A DNA stretch of 64,000 nucleotides from Coprococcus sp. (GTDB taxonomy: Bacteria; Bacillota; Clostridia; Lachnospirales; Lachnospiraceae). The position numbers and the translations under genes were made by a program. Where the stretch lies: positions 310,001 to 374,000 of the forward strand of contig JAGBHU010000044.1 in NCBI GenBank assembly GCA_017935345.1. Direction: 5' to 3'. The notes beneath the pieces were generated by a model that saw only the letters and a program-made list of their open reading frames with translations, was not told the origin of the DNA and searched no databases. This document shows positions 15,551 through 24,777 of this stretch, one piece after another (the stretch's first letter is position 1; each line of letters starts with the position of its first letter).

Positions 15551-16933
15551 TTACTTTTGTGCCAGATTTTGAATCCACACATCCTTTTTAACCAAAATAT
15601 ATGCAATCGTCATCTTAATTACTTCCAAGCCCTGACAAATCAAATATATCCATACGACGGGAAGTGATGTATGATATGCCAGCAGCAGTCCTGTCGGAAC
15701 CACTATCATCCATGCAAAAACACTGTCAAACAAAAATGTTATTATCGTCTTTCCGCCTGAACGAAGTGTAAAATAAGAGGCGTGCGTATAAGCACATACA
15801 GGCATCAGACAAGCCATAATCAGAATAAACTGTGTGGCAAGATGACGAACCTCATCTGTTGTCTTATACATATGTGGGAAAAATGGCGCCGTTACAGCCA
15901 TAATAGTCGCAATTCCTATACAAATAAGAACAGCAAACACGCGCATCTTCCTTGCAGAATCCTTCGCCTCGGCAAGCTTTCCCGCTCCGAGAAGCTGTCC
16001 TACAATAATTGCAATTGCATCTCCAAATGCGATAAACACGATATTAAATACATTATTAATCGTGTTACAGATATTAATTCCCGCTACTGCTGCCAGTCCC
16101 CTTAAGGAATAACAATGAGCAAGCATCGTAACGGAAGCCGACCACAGGAATTCATTTACAAGCAAAGGCAACCCCTTCAGCACAACATTTTTTACAATAC
16201 CGGCAGGTATCCGGAATCTACTGAATATGCCAAATAAAAATGGAAATCTCTCCTTATGCTTTACACACCATATAACAACAATCATACATTCAACGATACG
16301 GGAAATAACCGTTGCTATGGCAGCACCCGTTACCCCTAATGCAGGCATACCGAATTTGCCGAATATCAATATGTAATTCAGCGTAAGATTTACAGCTACC
16401 GCTGCTATTCCCGCTTTCATCGGAAGTATGGTCTCACCCGTCTCACGCAGTGTACTGGTATAGCACTGGCCGAGAACAAATGGTATTAAGCCAAGCAGCA
16501 TAACTGCCAGATATTCCTTTGCATATCCCATGGTAGCATCCAAATCTCCCGTTATGCTGCCATCATGCAGGAACAGCTCAATAAGCGGAGTTTGCAGGAA
16601 ATAGATAATACCAGTTCCTGCAAGAAGCAGAATCGCACCAATAAGAAATTTCATCCTGATTACATTTTTTATATTCTCATTATCACGGCTTCCAAAATAT
16701 TGTGCTACAAATATGCCCGCACCTGAAAATCCGCCAAATATACTTAAATAGAATACAAACATCAGCTGGTTCACAATCGCCACACCTGACATTTGGTCTG
16801 TACCGATTCTTCCAACCATCAGATTATCAAGCAGATTAATAACATTTGTAAATCCGTTTTGCACCATAATCGGTACTGCAACAGTCAACACCATTTTATA
16901 AAATGCTTTATCGCCAAAGTATTTACTCTTCAT
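15551..16933 (-). CDS. MATE family efflux transporter
   Basis: 460 aa, twelve predicted membrane helices in two six-helix halves, the standard size of MATE (multidrug and toxic compound extrusion) cation/drug antiporters driven by Na+ or H+. The N-terminus has VAVPIMVQNGFTNVINLLDN and DNLMVGRIGTDQMSGVAIVN, a hallmark opening; the second half opens at LKGLPLLVNEFLWSASVTML and contains AFGDAIAIIVGQLLGAGKL. A GGAT-type ribosome site precedes ATG 16933 weakly. It stands alone between the Tyr/Gln-rich gene and the FAD-Rieske gene; no regulator is adjacent. Substrate unknown. Confidence 0.92.
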   Translation of the reverse strand: MKSKYFGDKAFYKMVLTVAVPIMVQNGFTNVINLLDNLMVGRIGTDQMSGVAIVNQLMFVFYLSIFGGFSGAGIFVAQYFGSRDNENIKNVIRMKFLIGAILLLAGTGIIYFLQTPLIELFLHDGSITGDLDATMGYAKEYLAVMLLGLIPFVLGQCYTSTLRETGETILPMKAGIAAVAVNLTLNYILIFGKFGMPALGVTGAAIATVISRIVECMIVVIWCVKHKERFPFLFGIFSRFRIPAGIVKNVVLKGLPLLVNEFLWSASVTMLAHCYSLRGLAAVAGINICNTINNVFNIVFIAFGDAIAIIVGQLLGAGKLAEAKDSARKMRVFAVLICIGIATIMAVTAPFFPHMYKTTDEVRHLATQFILIMACLMPVCAYTHASYFTLRSGGKTIITFLFDSVFAWMIVVPTGLLLAYHTSLPVVWIYLICQGLEVIKMTIAYILVKKDVWIQNLAQK

Positions 16934-17004
16934 AATATTGATTTATCCTCACATCTCAAAATAACTTTATATATAATCGCATTTTTATCTTATTTTGTAA
17001 ACCC

Positions 17005-18318
17005 TTATATATGCAAATTTCCATTTGCCGGATTATCCAGAACCTTTCCATCCTCTGCAAATCTTGAACCGTGGCAGGCACAATCCCATGTATGCTCTGC
17101 GCCGTTCCATTTCAATGCACAACCTAAATGAGGACAGCGTTTTTGCGTGGGAATCAGCATATTTGCTGTTGTCTCAAAAATATTTGCGGCAAGCTGCGGC
17201 TTTAACATGCTTCTGGAAGGTAAAAATACATCTGCATACTCGTTTTTATCCCCTGTCACATAATCACATAAAAGGCCTGCTGCAACCATACTTCCCGTCA
17301 TTCCCCATTTATTAAATCCTGTCGCCGTATAAAGCTCATGTGTCCGTGCTGAATATCTGCCTATATACGGCACCTTGTCAAGGCTCATACAGTCCTGTGC
17401 CGCCCATGCAAACAACTCCCGTGCATCAGAATAATGTTCCCGTACAAATGCCCTCAACGTTTCCCAGTTTCCTCCCTTCTTACCTGTTCTGTGTGCACCA
17501 CCGCCCAACAAAAGCACGTCTTTATAATTTCTAAAGGATAATCCCTTCTTATCCTCACTCACATACATACCATTTACCTGCATTTTTTCACTGTTTTCCA
17601 TACCTTTTAATGCCAATACATAAGAACGATGCTGATACAGCTTCAGAAAATAGCTTCCATGCTTATTGATAAAAGGAAAATGCGTTGTTACAATCACCTT
17701 ATCCGCCACAATTTTTCCATTTGAAGTGATTGCCGTATTGCCCTGCATCTCATTGACAAACGTACCCTCATAAATATTCAAATCCTTTGCTATATTGGCA
17801 AGAAATTTGAGCGGATGAAACTGCGCCTGTTCCGGACAGCATACTGCACCTGCCGTACAAATTGGTATATCAGGTGTCTCACACCATCTGGCCGGATATC
17901 CAAGCTTACCCAAGGCATCCATTTCCTTTTCCAGCTTTTTTCTATTGTCCACAGAATATACATAATTGTCCTTCTTTTCAAAATCACAATCGATATTCCT
18001 GCAAATCAGTTCGTATTGCTTCAGTGCCTGCTCATTTGCCTGCAAATACAGTCCTGCTTTCTCCATACCAAAGCTATGCAGCAGCTTATCATAAATCAGT
18101 CCATGCTGTAATGTAATTTTTGCGGTTGTATGACCTGTCGTACCACTGCAAATTCTGTTCTTTTCAACCAAAATATACGAAATTCCTCTCTGCTGCAAAA
18201 AATATGCGGTAAGAATTCCCGTAATACCGCCGCCTATTATCAATACATCCGTCTTTTGATTTCCTTTTAATGCCGGGAATTTCGGTAGTGCAATTTCATT
18301 TTGCCAAATTGATTTCAT
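17005..18318 (-). CDS. FAD-dependent oxidoreductase with C-terminal Rieske 2Fe-2S domain
   Basis: 437 aa. The N-terminal DAO-type Rossmann fold has the dinucleotide motif VLIIGGGITGILTAYFL (about 26-42), the acidic end VEKNRICSGTTGHTTAK, and a C-terminal FAD contact at YTATGFNKWGMTGS. The last 50 residues contain a Rieske motif, CPHLGC then CACHGSRF, giving two Cys and two His ligands. The architecture matches Bacillus YhfW-like proteins, whose physiological substrate is not known. Start has AGGAG 8 nt upstream. It is divergent from the Cu/Zn-SOD-like gene (195 bp between starts), so shared control by oxidative conditions is plausible but only inferred. Confidence 0.88.
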   Translation of the reverse strand: MKSIWQNEIALPKFPALKGNQKTDVLIIGGGITGILTAYFLQQRGISYILVEKNRICSGTTGHTTAKITLQHGLIYDKLLHSFGMEKAGLYLQANEQALKQYELICRNIDCDFEKKDNYVYSVDNRKKLEKEMDALGKLGYPARWCETPDIPICTAGAVCCPEQAQFHPLKFLANIAKDLNIYEGTFVNEMQGNTAITSNGKIVADKVIVTTHFPFINKHGSYFLKLYQHRSYVLALKGMENSEKMQVNGMYVSEDKKGLSFRNYKDVLLLGGGAHRTGKKGGNWETLRAFVREHYSDARELFAWAAQDCMSLDKVPYIGRYSARTHELYTATGFNKWGMTGSMVAAGLLCDYVTGDKNEYADVFLPSRSMLKPQLAANIFETTANMLIPTQKRCPHLGCALKWNGAEHTWDCACHGSRFAEDGKVLDNPANGNLHI

Positions 18319-18513
18319 GATTTAATCTCCTGTTTCAAATTTTTCAAGGTATCAATTTTGATATTTTTCCATACTAAAATTATCTTTTACATAATGAAAT
18401 TCTTTTATGTACCTTCTGACTATTATATTTTCCTATTGATTCTCATCAGCATTTGTCACACGTCTTAGGCAAATGCATAAAATATAAAAAATATGTATTC
18501 CCGGGGTTATAAA

Positions 18514-19008
18514 ATGAAGATATATCCGGAACCGACATTTCAAAAAAATATTCTTGCATTATTTAATTTACAGAATCCTGCCGCATGTGCACAGATTATT
18601 GGAAACAAACTGGCACCTAAGCTGCATGGTATGGCATACTTCTATTCGGTACCACAGGGCGGTCTGTTGATAGAGGTCGAAGTCTTTGGACTTCCAAAAC
18701 TGAATTCCATAAACAGCAGCTTCTACGGTATGCATATCCACGAAAACGGTAATTGCAGGCCTCCTTTTGACAAAACAGGTGACCACTATAATCCTAAAAA
18801 ACGCCCACATCCTGAACATGCCGGCGATTTACCACCGCTTTTAGGAAATTCGGGGTATGCCTATGCTGCTTTCTACACAGACAGATTGGATGCTGATGAT
18901 ATTATAGGAAGGTCACTGATTATTCATTCCAATCCTGATGATTTCACGACCCAGCCTTCCGGAAATTCCGGAAATAAAATAGGCTGTGGTATTATATTCC
19001 AGCCATAA
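18514..19008 (+). CDS. Cu/Zn superoxide dismutase-like protein, without signal peptide
   Basis: 164 aa. The metal-site motifs are all visible: GMHIHENGNC (two Cu His and the disulfide Cys), GDHYNP (bridging His), PHPEHAGDL (Zn His residues and Asp), IIHSNPDD (last Cu His) and KIGCGII (second disulfide Cys). The residue equal to the electrostatic guide Arg143 of human SOD1 is Lys here. There is no signal peptide or lipobox, so it should be cytosolic, unlike most bacterial Cu/Zn SODs. Homologues of this signal-less type occur in gut Clostridia, and activity is not proven. Start at 18514 has GGGG 7 nt upstream; ATG 18493 in the same frame is possible. Followed by a strong terminator. Confidence 0.8.
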   Translation: MKIYPEPTFQKNILALFNLQNPAACAQIIGNKLAPKLHGMAYFYSVPQGGLLIEVEVFGLPKLNSINSSFYGMHIHENGNCRPPFDKTGDHYNPKKRPHPEHAGDLPPLLGNSGYAYAAFYTDRLDADDIIGRSLIIHSNPDDFTTQPSGNSGNKIGCGIIFQP

Positions 19009-19031
19009 GAACCTATGGATGCATGGCAATC

Positions 19032-19066
19032 AAAAAAAATGCACATATAAATATGTGCATTTTTTT
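19032..19066. terminator. Bidirectional terminator between convergent genes
   Basis: AAAAAAAATGCACATAT pairs with ATATGTGCATTTTTT with a 2-4 nt loop. It lies 23 bp after the SOD-like stop and 23 bp before the stop of the convergent PH-domain gene, and has A/T runs on both sides. Confidence 0.88.
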
Positions 19067-19089
19067 GATTTTATTATGTATACGGATTA

Positions 19090-19743
19090 CTACCCACGAT
19101 AATTTGTCTTAAAACCTTCATTTACATTCGGTCTGTAAGCATTCGGAAACTCAATATCCGTCTGAATATCCAAAATTGCTTTCTGCACCTGTTTAAACAC
19201 CGCTTCTGCATTTTCAATATCAATAATGCCTAAATGAGGGGACTTGGTATTTCCGCTTCCACGTGACGGTAAACAAATCATAATATCCCCTACACGAAGA
19301 ATCCTGTCAATCAATCCGACATGAAGATGTACATCCGTAATTTCTTTATAATATATATTCTGGTATTCATATCCGATAAAGCCGCTTCGGATTATAATTC
19401 TCTTGTCCGTAACGGCATATTCCGTATTTTTCCATCTTGCTCCCGCTGTTATGATATTCCCCAGCCATATCCATACAGGCATCAGATGAATGACAAAAAA
19501 TCCAATCAAAGCAAACGTCATACCTCCCATTTGCCCCTGTATACCCGTTTTTAAAAAAGTAACTATAAATGTACCGTCAAACAAAAGCCAAATCAGGGCA
19601 AACGGCATCATCGTCATGGAACGGTTCAATACATACGCATTCTTCTTCGGCTTACCGGACCAGATAATTGTTTCGTCAGGCATCAACAGACTGCTAAATT
19701 CACTTTTAGAAATATTATTGTAATCATATTGGTATTTGTTCAT
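19090..19743 (-). CDS. Bacterial PH domain (DUF304/YdbT-like) membrane protein
   Basis: 217 aa. An N-terminal cytosolic stretch with LLMPDETIIWSGKPKK leads into two membrane helices (about 45-66 and 78-103), then a bacterial PH domain (bPH2) with the diagnostic EYAVTDKRIIIRSGFIG and YYKEITDVHLHVGLIDRIL, then GDIMICLP. Such proteins sit in the membrane and probably bind or organise lipids or partner proteins; the exact role is unknown. GGAGG precedes the start. It is 9 bp downstream of a 65-residue membrane protein gene, and the two form a pair. Confidence 0.82.
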   Translation of the reverse strand: MNKYQYDYNNISKSEFSSLLMPDETIIWSGKPKKNAYVLNRSMTMMPFALIWLLFDGTFIVTFLKTGIQGQMGGMTFALIGFFVIHLMPVWIWLGNIITAGARWKNTEYAVTDKRIIIRSGFIGYEYQNIYYKEITDVHLHVGLIDRILRVGDIMICLPSRGSGNTKSPHLGIIDIENAEAVFKQVQKAILDIQTDIEFPNAYRPNVNEGFKTNYRG

Positions 19744-19752
19744 ATTTCTCTT

Positions 19753-19950
19753 TTATTCCTCCTTCATTTTCTTATAATTTATCGCTAATTGTGCCAATAA
19801 GACTACCAATAAGACTACTGTTATAATTATCTTTTTGTATGTCCATAAAGGTAAGAACCATATTACTGCAAGGAATAACACAACAAATGGAATTGTCCAT
19901 AATGTCCTTTTAAATCTTCCTTCGGCATCAAGCTCAAAATAAAGTTTCAC
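19753..19950 (-). CDS. Small two-helix membrane protein
   Basis: 65 aa, starts at GTG 19950 with a strong GGAGGAGGT 7 nt upstream; no ATG is available in frame. Two hydrophobic segments (about 19-34 and 40-57) connect through a short basic turn (TYKKI), and the C-terminus is charged (NYKKMKEE). The N-terminal LDAEGRFKRTLWTIPF is polar. It is directly followed by the PH-domain gene and likely works with it, perhaps as a subunit or membrane partner. No family recognised. Confidence 0.65.
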   Translation of the reverse strand: MKLYFELDAEGRFKRTLWTIPFVVLFLAVIWFLPLWTYKKIIITVVLLVVLLAQLAINYKKMKEE

Positions 19951-20042
19951 ATTTTTTACCTCCTCCGCATATTCATGTTAAATTATATCTTATATATATA
20001 AAAAATGCTACTTTATTTTGTTTCCGTACTGTTATTCTGAGC

Positions 20043-20160
20043 TGCCTGATTTACTGCCTGTTTATTTCCTGGTTTACTCCCGTTTTTCTGTCTGGTTTAC
20101 TTCCTGTTTTACCTCCTGTTTTTCTGCCTGATTTACTGCCTGATTTACTGCCTGTTTTAC
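20043..20160 (-). repeat. 12-bp tandem repeat encoding V-K/N-Q-A/E units, continuing past the stop codon
   Basis: Ten units with consensus GTAAAxCAGGCA run through the end of the DUF4349 gene. Seven are 12 bp and in frame. The eighth and ninth are 11 bp, each lacking one base, and the tenth is again 12 bp. The first short unit creates the TAA stop at 20074-20076. The periodicity therefore extends about 30 bp beyond the coding end. Confidence 0.85.
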
Positions 20161-21210
20161 TATCTGCTCTTCTGCTTTTTTTCTCTTTCCGCCTTTTTTA
20201 ACTCTTATTTTTCTCAATAATCTCCAAACGATGAAAACAATAACTGCAAAAACGATAATTCCATAGATATTCATAACAATCCAGAATAAAAATTCCTCCA
20301 TGGCTTCTAAAAATCCATTCCATGAATCCTTACAGGTGTTTTTGAATCTGTCAAAAAATGTATCCGTTTTCTCAGGTTCTTCCTCGTACTCCGATACCTC
20401 TTTAATCGTAATATTGATATAGGAATAGGCTACATCATTTTCAATATTCGTAATGCCTGATTTCAGATTGGCTATCTGGATTTGGATATCAAATAATTCA
20501 TTCTCTATCATCAACGCATATTCATCATCTGTGGCATTTTCGAGCAGTTTCAGATATCTGCTATATTCCGTCTCATAAATCTCCAACTGTGACTGATAGG
20601 TGCTGTACTGCTGTGTCACATTAGAGACATTAGAATTTCTGCTTCTGACGTCACCAAGGTTCGTTGCCGAATTCATAACCGCATCATAGGCATTGCTTGG
20701 CACTCTTACTGTGGCAGTATACAGATTATGCTTACTTGCTTCATCAATGGCATAATAACTGTTGCCGGAGTAGTTATCCGTATATGATTCCGACTCGATA
20801 AATCCCCCCTTTTCATTAATAAGTGCCTTAAAATTGCTGACAGAGGTATTAAAATCCAATGTATCAACGCGCAACTCACCACGGTAAACAAGCATTTCCT
20901 TACTTATTTTACCCATTCCGTTATCTTTCGCCTGTGTCGCTCCCGTCGTATCTCCATCTGTATAGCTTCCTTCTTCTGCAGCTGCCGCCGTTGCTTCCTC
21001 CGTTGCTAATTCAACGCTATCATCTGAATAGCTATTACTAAATCCTCCTGCTGATTCCTGAACTGCCTCATTCACATCCATGTCTGATTCAAAGCTGTTA
21101 TAAGTAGCCTCTTTTTGGTCGATATTTACATCTTCTGATTTATTGCTTCCACACCCTGTACACAGAAGCATCAAACCGACTGCAAATAAACTTAATATTT
21201 TCTTTTTCAT
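20074..21210 (-). CDS. DUF4349 domain lipoprotein with membrane anchor and repeat tail
   Basis: 378 aa. A lipoprotein signal with lipobox LCTGC (Cys20) is followed by a disordered, acidic, Ala/Ser/Glu-rich stretch (21-100), then the DUF4349 domain (about 105-275), which includes VYRGELRVDTLDF, ATVRVPSNAYDAVM and a coiled coil with QLEIYETEYSRYLKLLE. A transmembrane helix (about 309-333) follows and a basic cytosolic segment (KIRVKKGGKRKKAEE). The tail is a V-N/K-Q-A/E repeat cut short by a one-base deletion. DUF4349 proteins are envelope proteins of unknown role. AT-rich leader and a ribosome site AAGGGAG precede the start. No operon partners. Confidence 0.82.
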   Translation of the reverse strand: MKKKILSLFAVGLMLLCTGCGSNKSEDVNIDQKEATYNSFESDMDVNEAVQESAGGFSNSYSDDSVELATEEATAAAAEEGSYTDGDTTGATQAKDNGMGKISKEMLVYRGELRVDTLDFNTSVSNFKALINEKGGFIESESYTDNYSGNSYYAIDEASKHNLYTATVRVPSNAYDAVMNSATNLGDVRSRNSNVSNVTQQYSTYQSQLEIYETEYSRYLKLLENATDDEYALMIENELFDIQIQIANLKSGITNIENDVAYSYINITIKEVSEYEEEPEKTDTFFDRFKNTCKDSWNGFLEAMEEFLFWIVMNIYGIIVFAVIVFIVWRLLRKIRVKKGGKRKKAEEQIVKQAVNQAVNQAEKQEVKQEVNQTEKRE

Positions 21211-21380
21211 AATATGTCTCCCTTCTATTTAGAATATTTTTCTAGTTTACGGTACATGGAAAACGCCACGACCATCTTTTGTCTGATATATACCATACGA
21301 AACAGATTTCGTTTTTTATGGCATTAAAAAAGAATTTATATGAATAATCATAAAAAATTTAATTTTTTTATAAAAAATAC

Positions 21381-21409
21381 TGTGTATTTTCTTCGATATA
21401 CCTTATAAT
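21381..21409 (+). promoter_or_regulatory. Probable sigma-A promoter of carB
   Basis: TGTGTA and TATAAT are separated by 17 bp, 33 bp before the carB ATG, within a strongly AT-rich leader. The -10 box is perfect; the -35 box is weak (TGTGTA versus TTGACA). No pyrimidine attenuator hairpin is seen in the short leader. Confidence 0.6.
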
Positions 21410-21442
21410 GTAAATTAAAAATAAAAACCAAGGAGATTTATT

Positions 21443-24400
21443 ATGCCAAAAAGAGAAGACATCAACAAAGTACTGATAATTGGTTCAGGGCCAATTATTA
21501 TCGGACAGGCATGCGAATTTGACTATTCAGGAACACAGGCATGCAAAGCACTCCGAAAACTTGGATATGAAATCGTTTTAGTAAACTCAAATCCTGCAAC
21601 AATTATGACAGACCCTGAGATTGCAGATGTCACATACATCGAGCCGTTAAATGTCAATCGTTTAGAGCAGATTATTGCAAAGGAAAGGCCTGATGCACTT
21701 CTGCCAAATCTGGGCGGTCAGTCCGGACTGAACCTATGTGCAGAGCTTGCAAAAAATGGTATTCTCGATAAATATGAGGTTAAAGTTATCGGTGTTCAGG
21801 TAGATGCGATTGAGCGTGGTGAAGACCGTATCGAATTTAAAAAATCCATGAATGAAATCGGCATTGAAATGGCACGAAGCGAAGTTGCCTATAGTGTCGA
21901 AGAAGCACTTGATATTGCTGACAAGCTTGGATATCCCGTTGTACTTCGCCCGGCTTATACCATGGGCGGTGCCGGCGGCGGTCTTGTCTACAACAAGGAC
22001 GAATTAAAGACCGTCTGTGCGAGAGGACTTCAGGCAAGTCTGGTAGGACAGGTTCTCGTTGAGGAATCGATTCTCGGCTGGGAAGAATTGGAGCTTGAAG
22101 TTGTACGTGATGCAGAAGGCAATATGATTACGGTCTGCTTCATTGAGAACATTGACCCGCTTGGAACACATACGGGAGATTCCTTCTGTTCTGCACCGAT
22201 GCTTACGATTTCCGAAGAAGTACAGGCAAAGCTTCAGGAACAGGCATACCGTATTGTAGATTCCGTTCAGGTAATCGGTGGTACAAACGTACAGTTTGCC
22301 CACGACCCTGTTACTGACCGTATTGTCGTTATTGAAATCAACCCAAGAACCTCCCGTTCTTCTGCCCTCGCATCAAAAGCAACCGGTTTCCCGATTGCGC
22401 TTGTTTCAGCAATGCTTGCGGCAGGGCTTACCTTAAAAGATATTGAATGTGGCAAATACGGCACGCTGGACAAATATGTGCCTGACGGTGACTATGTTGT
22501 TATTAAATTCGCCCGTTGGGCATTTGAAAAATTCAAGGGTGTCGAAGATAAGCTCGGTACACAGATGCGTGCTGTCGGCGAAGTAATGAGTATCGGTAAA
22601 ACCTATAAAGAAGCTTTCCAGAAGGCTATCAGAAGCCTTGAAACAGGCAGATACGGTCTTGGATATGCAAAGGATTTCAATTCAAAATCAAAGGAAGAAT
22701 TACTCCGCATGCTGGCACACCCTTCAAGTGAGCGCCATTTCATTATGTATGAAGCACTCAGAAAAGGTGCAACCGTCGATGAAATCTTTGATATTACAAA
22801 AGTAAAAGCTTACTTTATTGAGCAGATGAAGGAGCTTGTTGAGGAAGAAGAAGCACTTGCAAAAAATAAAGGCTCTCTTCCATCTGATGAACAGCTCATT
22901 TCAGCTAAGAAAAACGGTTTTTCAGATAAATATTTAAGCCAGATTTTAGATATTCCTGAAGCCGATATCCGAAATAAACGTATCGCACTTGGTGTTGAAG
23001 AAGCCTGGGAGGGTGTTCATGTAAGCGGAACGCCTGACAGCGCATATTATTATTCAACATACAATGCAGAGGATAAGAGTCCTGTAAATACAGACAGACC
23101 AAAGATTATGATTCTCGGTGGCGGACCAAACAGAATCGGACAGGGTATCGAATTTGACTACTGCTGTGTTCATGCTGCATTGGCATTAAAGAAACTTGGT
23201 TTTGAGACAATTATTGTCAACTGTAATCCGGAGACCGTATCAACCGACTACGATACATCCGATAAGCTTTACTTCGAACCGCTTACTCTTGAGGATGTCC
23301 TCAGTATCTATAATAAAGAAAAACCACTTGGTGTGATTGCACAGTTTGGCGGTCAGACGCCACTGAATCTTGCATCCGAGCTTGAGAAAAACGGGGTAAG
23401 AATTCTGGGTACGTCTCCTGCCGTTATCGACCTTGCAGAAGACCGTGATTTATTCCGTGCCATGATGGACAAACTGGAAATCCCTATGCCGGAAGCAGGT
23501 ATGGCAACTACCGTAGAAGAAGCACTCAGCATCGCTGCCAAAATCGGTTATCCTGTTATGGTTCGTCCATCCTACGTTCTGGGTGGTCGTGGCATGGAGG
23601 TTGTCTATGATGACGAAAGTATGGAAGGCTACATGAAAGCCGCTGTCGGTGTCACACCTGACCGTCCAATCCTCATAGACCGTTTCTTAAATCATGCACT
23701 TGAGTGTGAAGCAGATGCCATCAGCGACGGCACGCATGCATTTGTTCCTGCCGTTATGGAACATATTGAGCTTGCAGGTGTTCATTCAGGAGATTCTGCA
23801 TGTATTATTCCTTCTGTCCATATTTCAGAAGAAAATGTTAAGACTATCAAGGAATACACAAAGAAGATTGCAGAAGAAATGCATGTCAAAGGTTTAATGA
23901 ATATGCAGTATGCCATTGAAAACGGAAAGGTTTATGTACTTGAAGCAAATCCTCGTGCATCCCGTACAGTACCGCTCGTTTCCAAGGTTTGTAATATACG
24001 TATGGTACCGCTTGCTACAGATATCATTACTTCTGATATCACAGGCCGCCCATCTCCTGTACCGTCACTGAAGGAGCAGGAAATTCCATACTACGGTGTC
24101 AAGGAAGCAGTGTTCCCATTTAATATGTTCCCTGAAGTAGACCCGATTCTCGGTCCTGAAATGCGTTCAACAGGTGAGGTTCTCGGTCTGTCAACATATT
24201 ATGGCGAAGCCTTCTACAAGGCTCAGGAAGCAACACAGACAAGGCTTCCTCTTAGCGGAACGGTACTGATATCCGTAAACCGCAAGGATAAACCTGAAGT
24301 CGTTGAAATTGCCAAATTATTTAATGAAGCAGGCTTTAAGATTTTAGCTACGGGAAAGACTCATGAGATTATTACCGAAGCGGGAATTCATGCAGAGCTT

Positions 24401-24670
24401 GTAAAGAAGCTCTATGAAGGTCGTCCAAATATACTGGATATGATTACCAACGGTAATATTGATTTAATAATCAATTCACCTGTTGGCAAGGACAGTGTAC
24501 ATGATGACAGTTATCTTCGAAAGGCTGCAATTAAAGCAAAGATTCCATATATGACTACGATTGCTGCTGCCAGAGCAACCGTCAAAGGCATCTTATATGT
24601 ACAAAATCATGGCAATGGCGATGTGCAATCACTTCAACAGATACACAGTCAAATCAAAGACAAGGAGTAA
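21443..24670 (+). CDS. carB: Carbamoyl-phosphate synthase large subunit
   Basis: 1075 aa, normal length. Makes carbamoyl phosphate from bicarbonate, glutamine-derived ammonia and two ATP for arginine and pyrimidine synthesis. Two homologous halves each have a pre-ATP-grasp start (KVLIIGSGPIIIGQACEFDY and IMILGGGPNRIGQGIEFDY) and an ATP-grasp domain (VVLRPAYTMGGAGGG and VMVRPSYVLGGRGMEVVY); an allosteric MGS-like domain closes the protein (from about 935, RKDKPEVVEIAKLFNEAGFK). AAGGAG lies 7 nt before the ATG. The small subunit carA is not next to it, which is unusual because carAB are usually together; carA must be elsewhere. One of the few plus-strand genes here, transcribed alone, with its own promoter and terminator. 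Confidence 0.97.
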   Translation: MPKREDINKVLIIGSGPIIIGQACEFDYSGTQACKALRKLGYEIVLVNSNPATIMTDPEIADVTYIEPLNVNRLEQIIAKERPDALLPNLGGQSGLNLCAELAKNGILDKYEVKVIGVQVDAIERGEDRIEFKKSMNEIGIEMARSEVAYSVEEALDIADKLGYPVVLRPAYTMGGAGGGLVYNKDELKTVCARGLQASLVGQVLVEESILGWEELELEVVRDAEGNMITVCFIENIDPLGTHTGDSFCSAPMLTISEEVQAKLQEQAYRIVDSVQVIGGTNVQFAHDPVTDRIVVIEINPRTSRSSALASKATGFPIALVSAMLAAGLTLKDIECGKYGTLDKYVPDGDYVVIKFARWAFEKFKGVEDKLGTQMRAVGEVMSIGKTYKEAFQKAIRSLETGRYGLGYAKDFNSKSKEELLRMLAHPSSERHFIMYEALRKGATVDEIFDITKVKAYFIEQMKELVEEEEALAKNKGSLPSDEQLISAKKNGFSDKYLSQILDIPEADIRNKRIALGVEEAWEGVHVSGTPDSAYYYSTYNAEDKSPVNTDRPKIMILGGGPNRIGQGIEFDYCCVHAALALKKLGFETIIVNCNPETVSTDYDTSDKLYFEPLTLEDVLSIYNKEKPLGVIAQFGGQTPLNLASELEKNGVRILGTSPAVIDLAEDRDLFRAMMDKLEIPMPEAGMATTVEEALSIAAKIGYPVMVRPSYVLGGRGMEVVYDDESMEGYMKAAVGVTPDRPILIDRFLNHALECEADAISDGTHAFVPAVMEHIELAGVHSGDSACIIPSVHISEENVKTIKEYTKKIAEEMHVKGLMNMQYAIENGKVYVLEANPRASRTVPLVSKVCNIRMVPLATDIITSDITGRPSPVPSLKEQEIPYYGVKEAVFPFNMFPEVDPILGPEMRSTGEVLGLSTYYGEAFYKAQEATQTRLPLSGTVLISVNRKDKPEVVEIAKLFNEAGFKILATGKTHEIITEAGIHAELVKKLYEGRPNILDMITNGNIDLIINSPVGKDSVHDDSYLRKAAIKAKIPYMTTIAAARATVKGILYVQNHGNGDVQSLQQIHSQIKDKE

Positions 24671-24741
24671 ATAAAATAATTTCAGATATGACTCTATAGG
24701 GAACTGCCGCCGGCAACATCCTATGGATACATGATAACAAT

Positions 24742-24777
24742 AAAGCACATATACCCTTCAACCGGTATATGTGCTTT
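24742..24777. terminator. Bidirectional terminator of carB and the GGDEF-EAL gene
   Basis: AAAGCACATATACC pairs perfectly with GGTATATGTGCTTT over 14 bp with an 8-nt loop. It lies 72 bp after carB and overlaps the last codons of the convergent GGDEF-EAL gene, whose stop falls inside the hairpin. Confidence 0.85.

Noticed and set aside
22905..23541. Minus-strand frames inside carB
   Set aside because: Shadows of the carB codon pattern, no ribosome sites.
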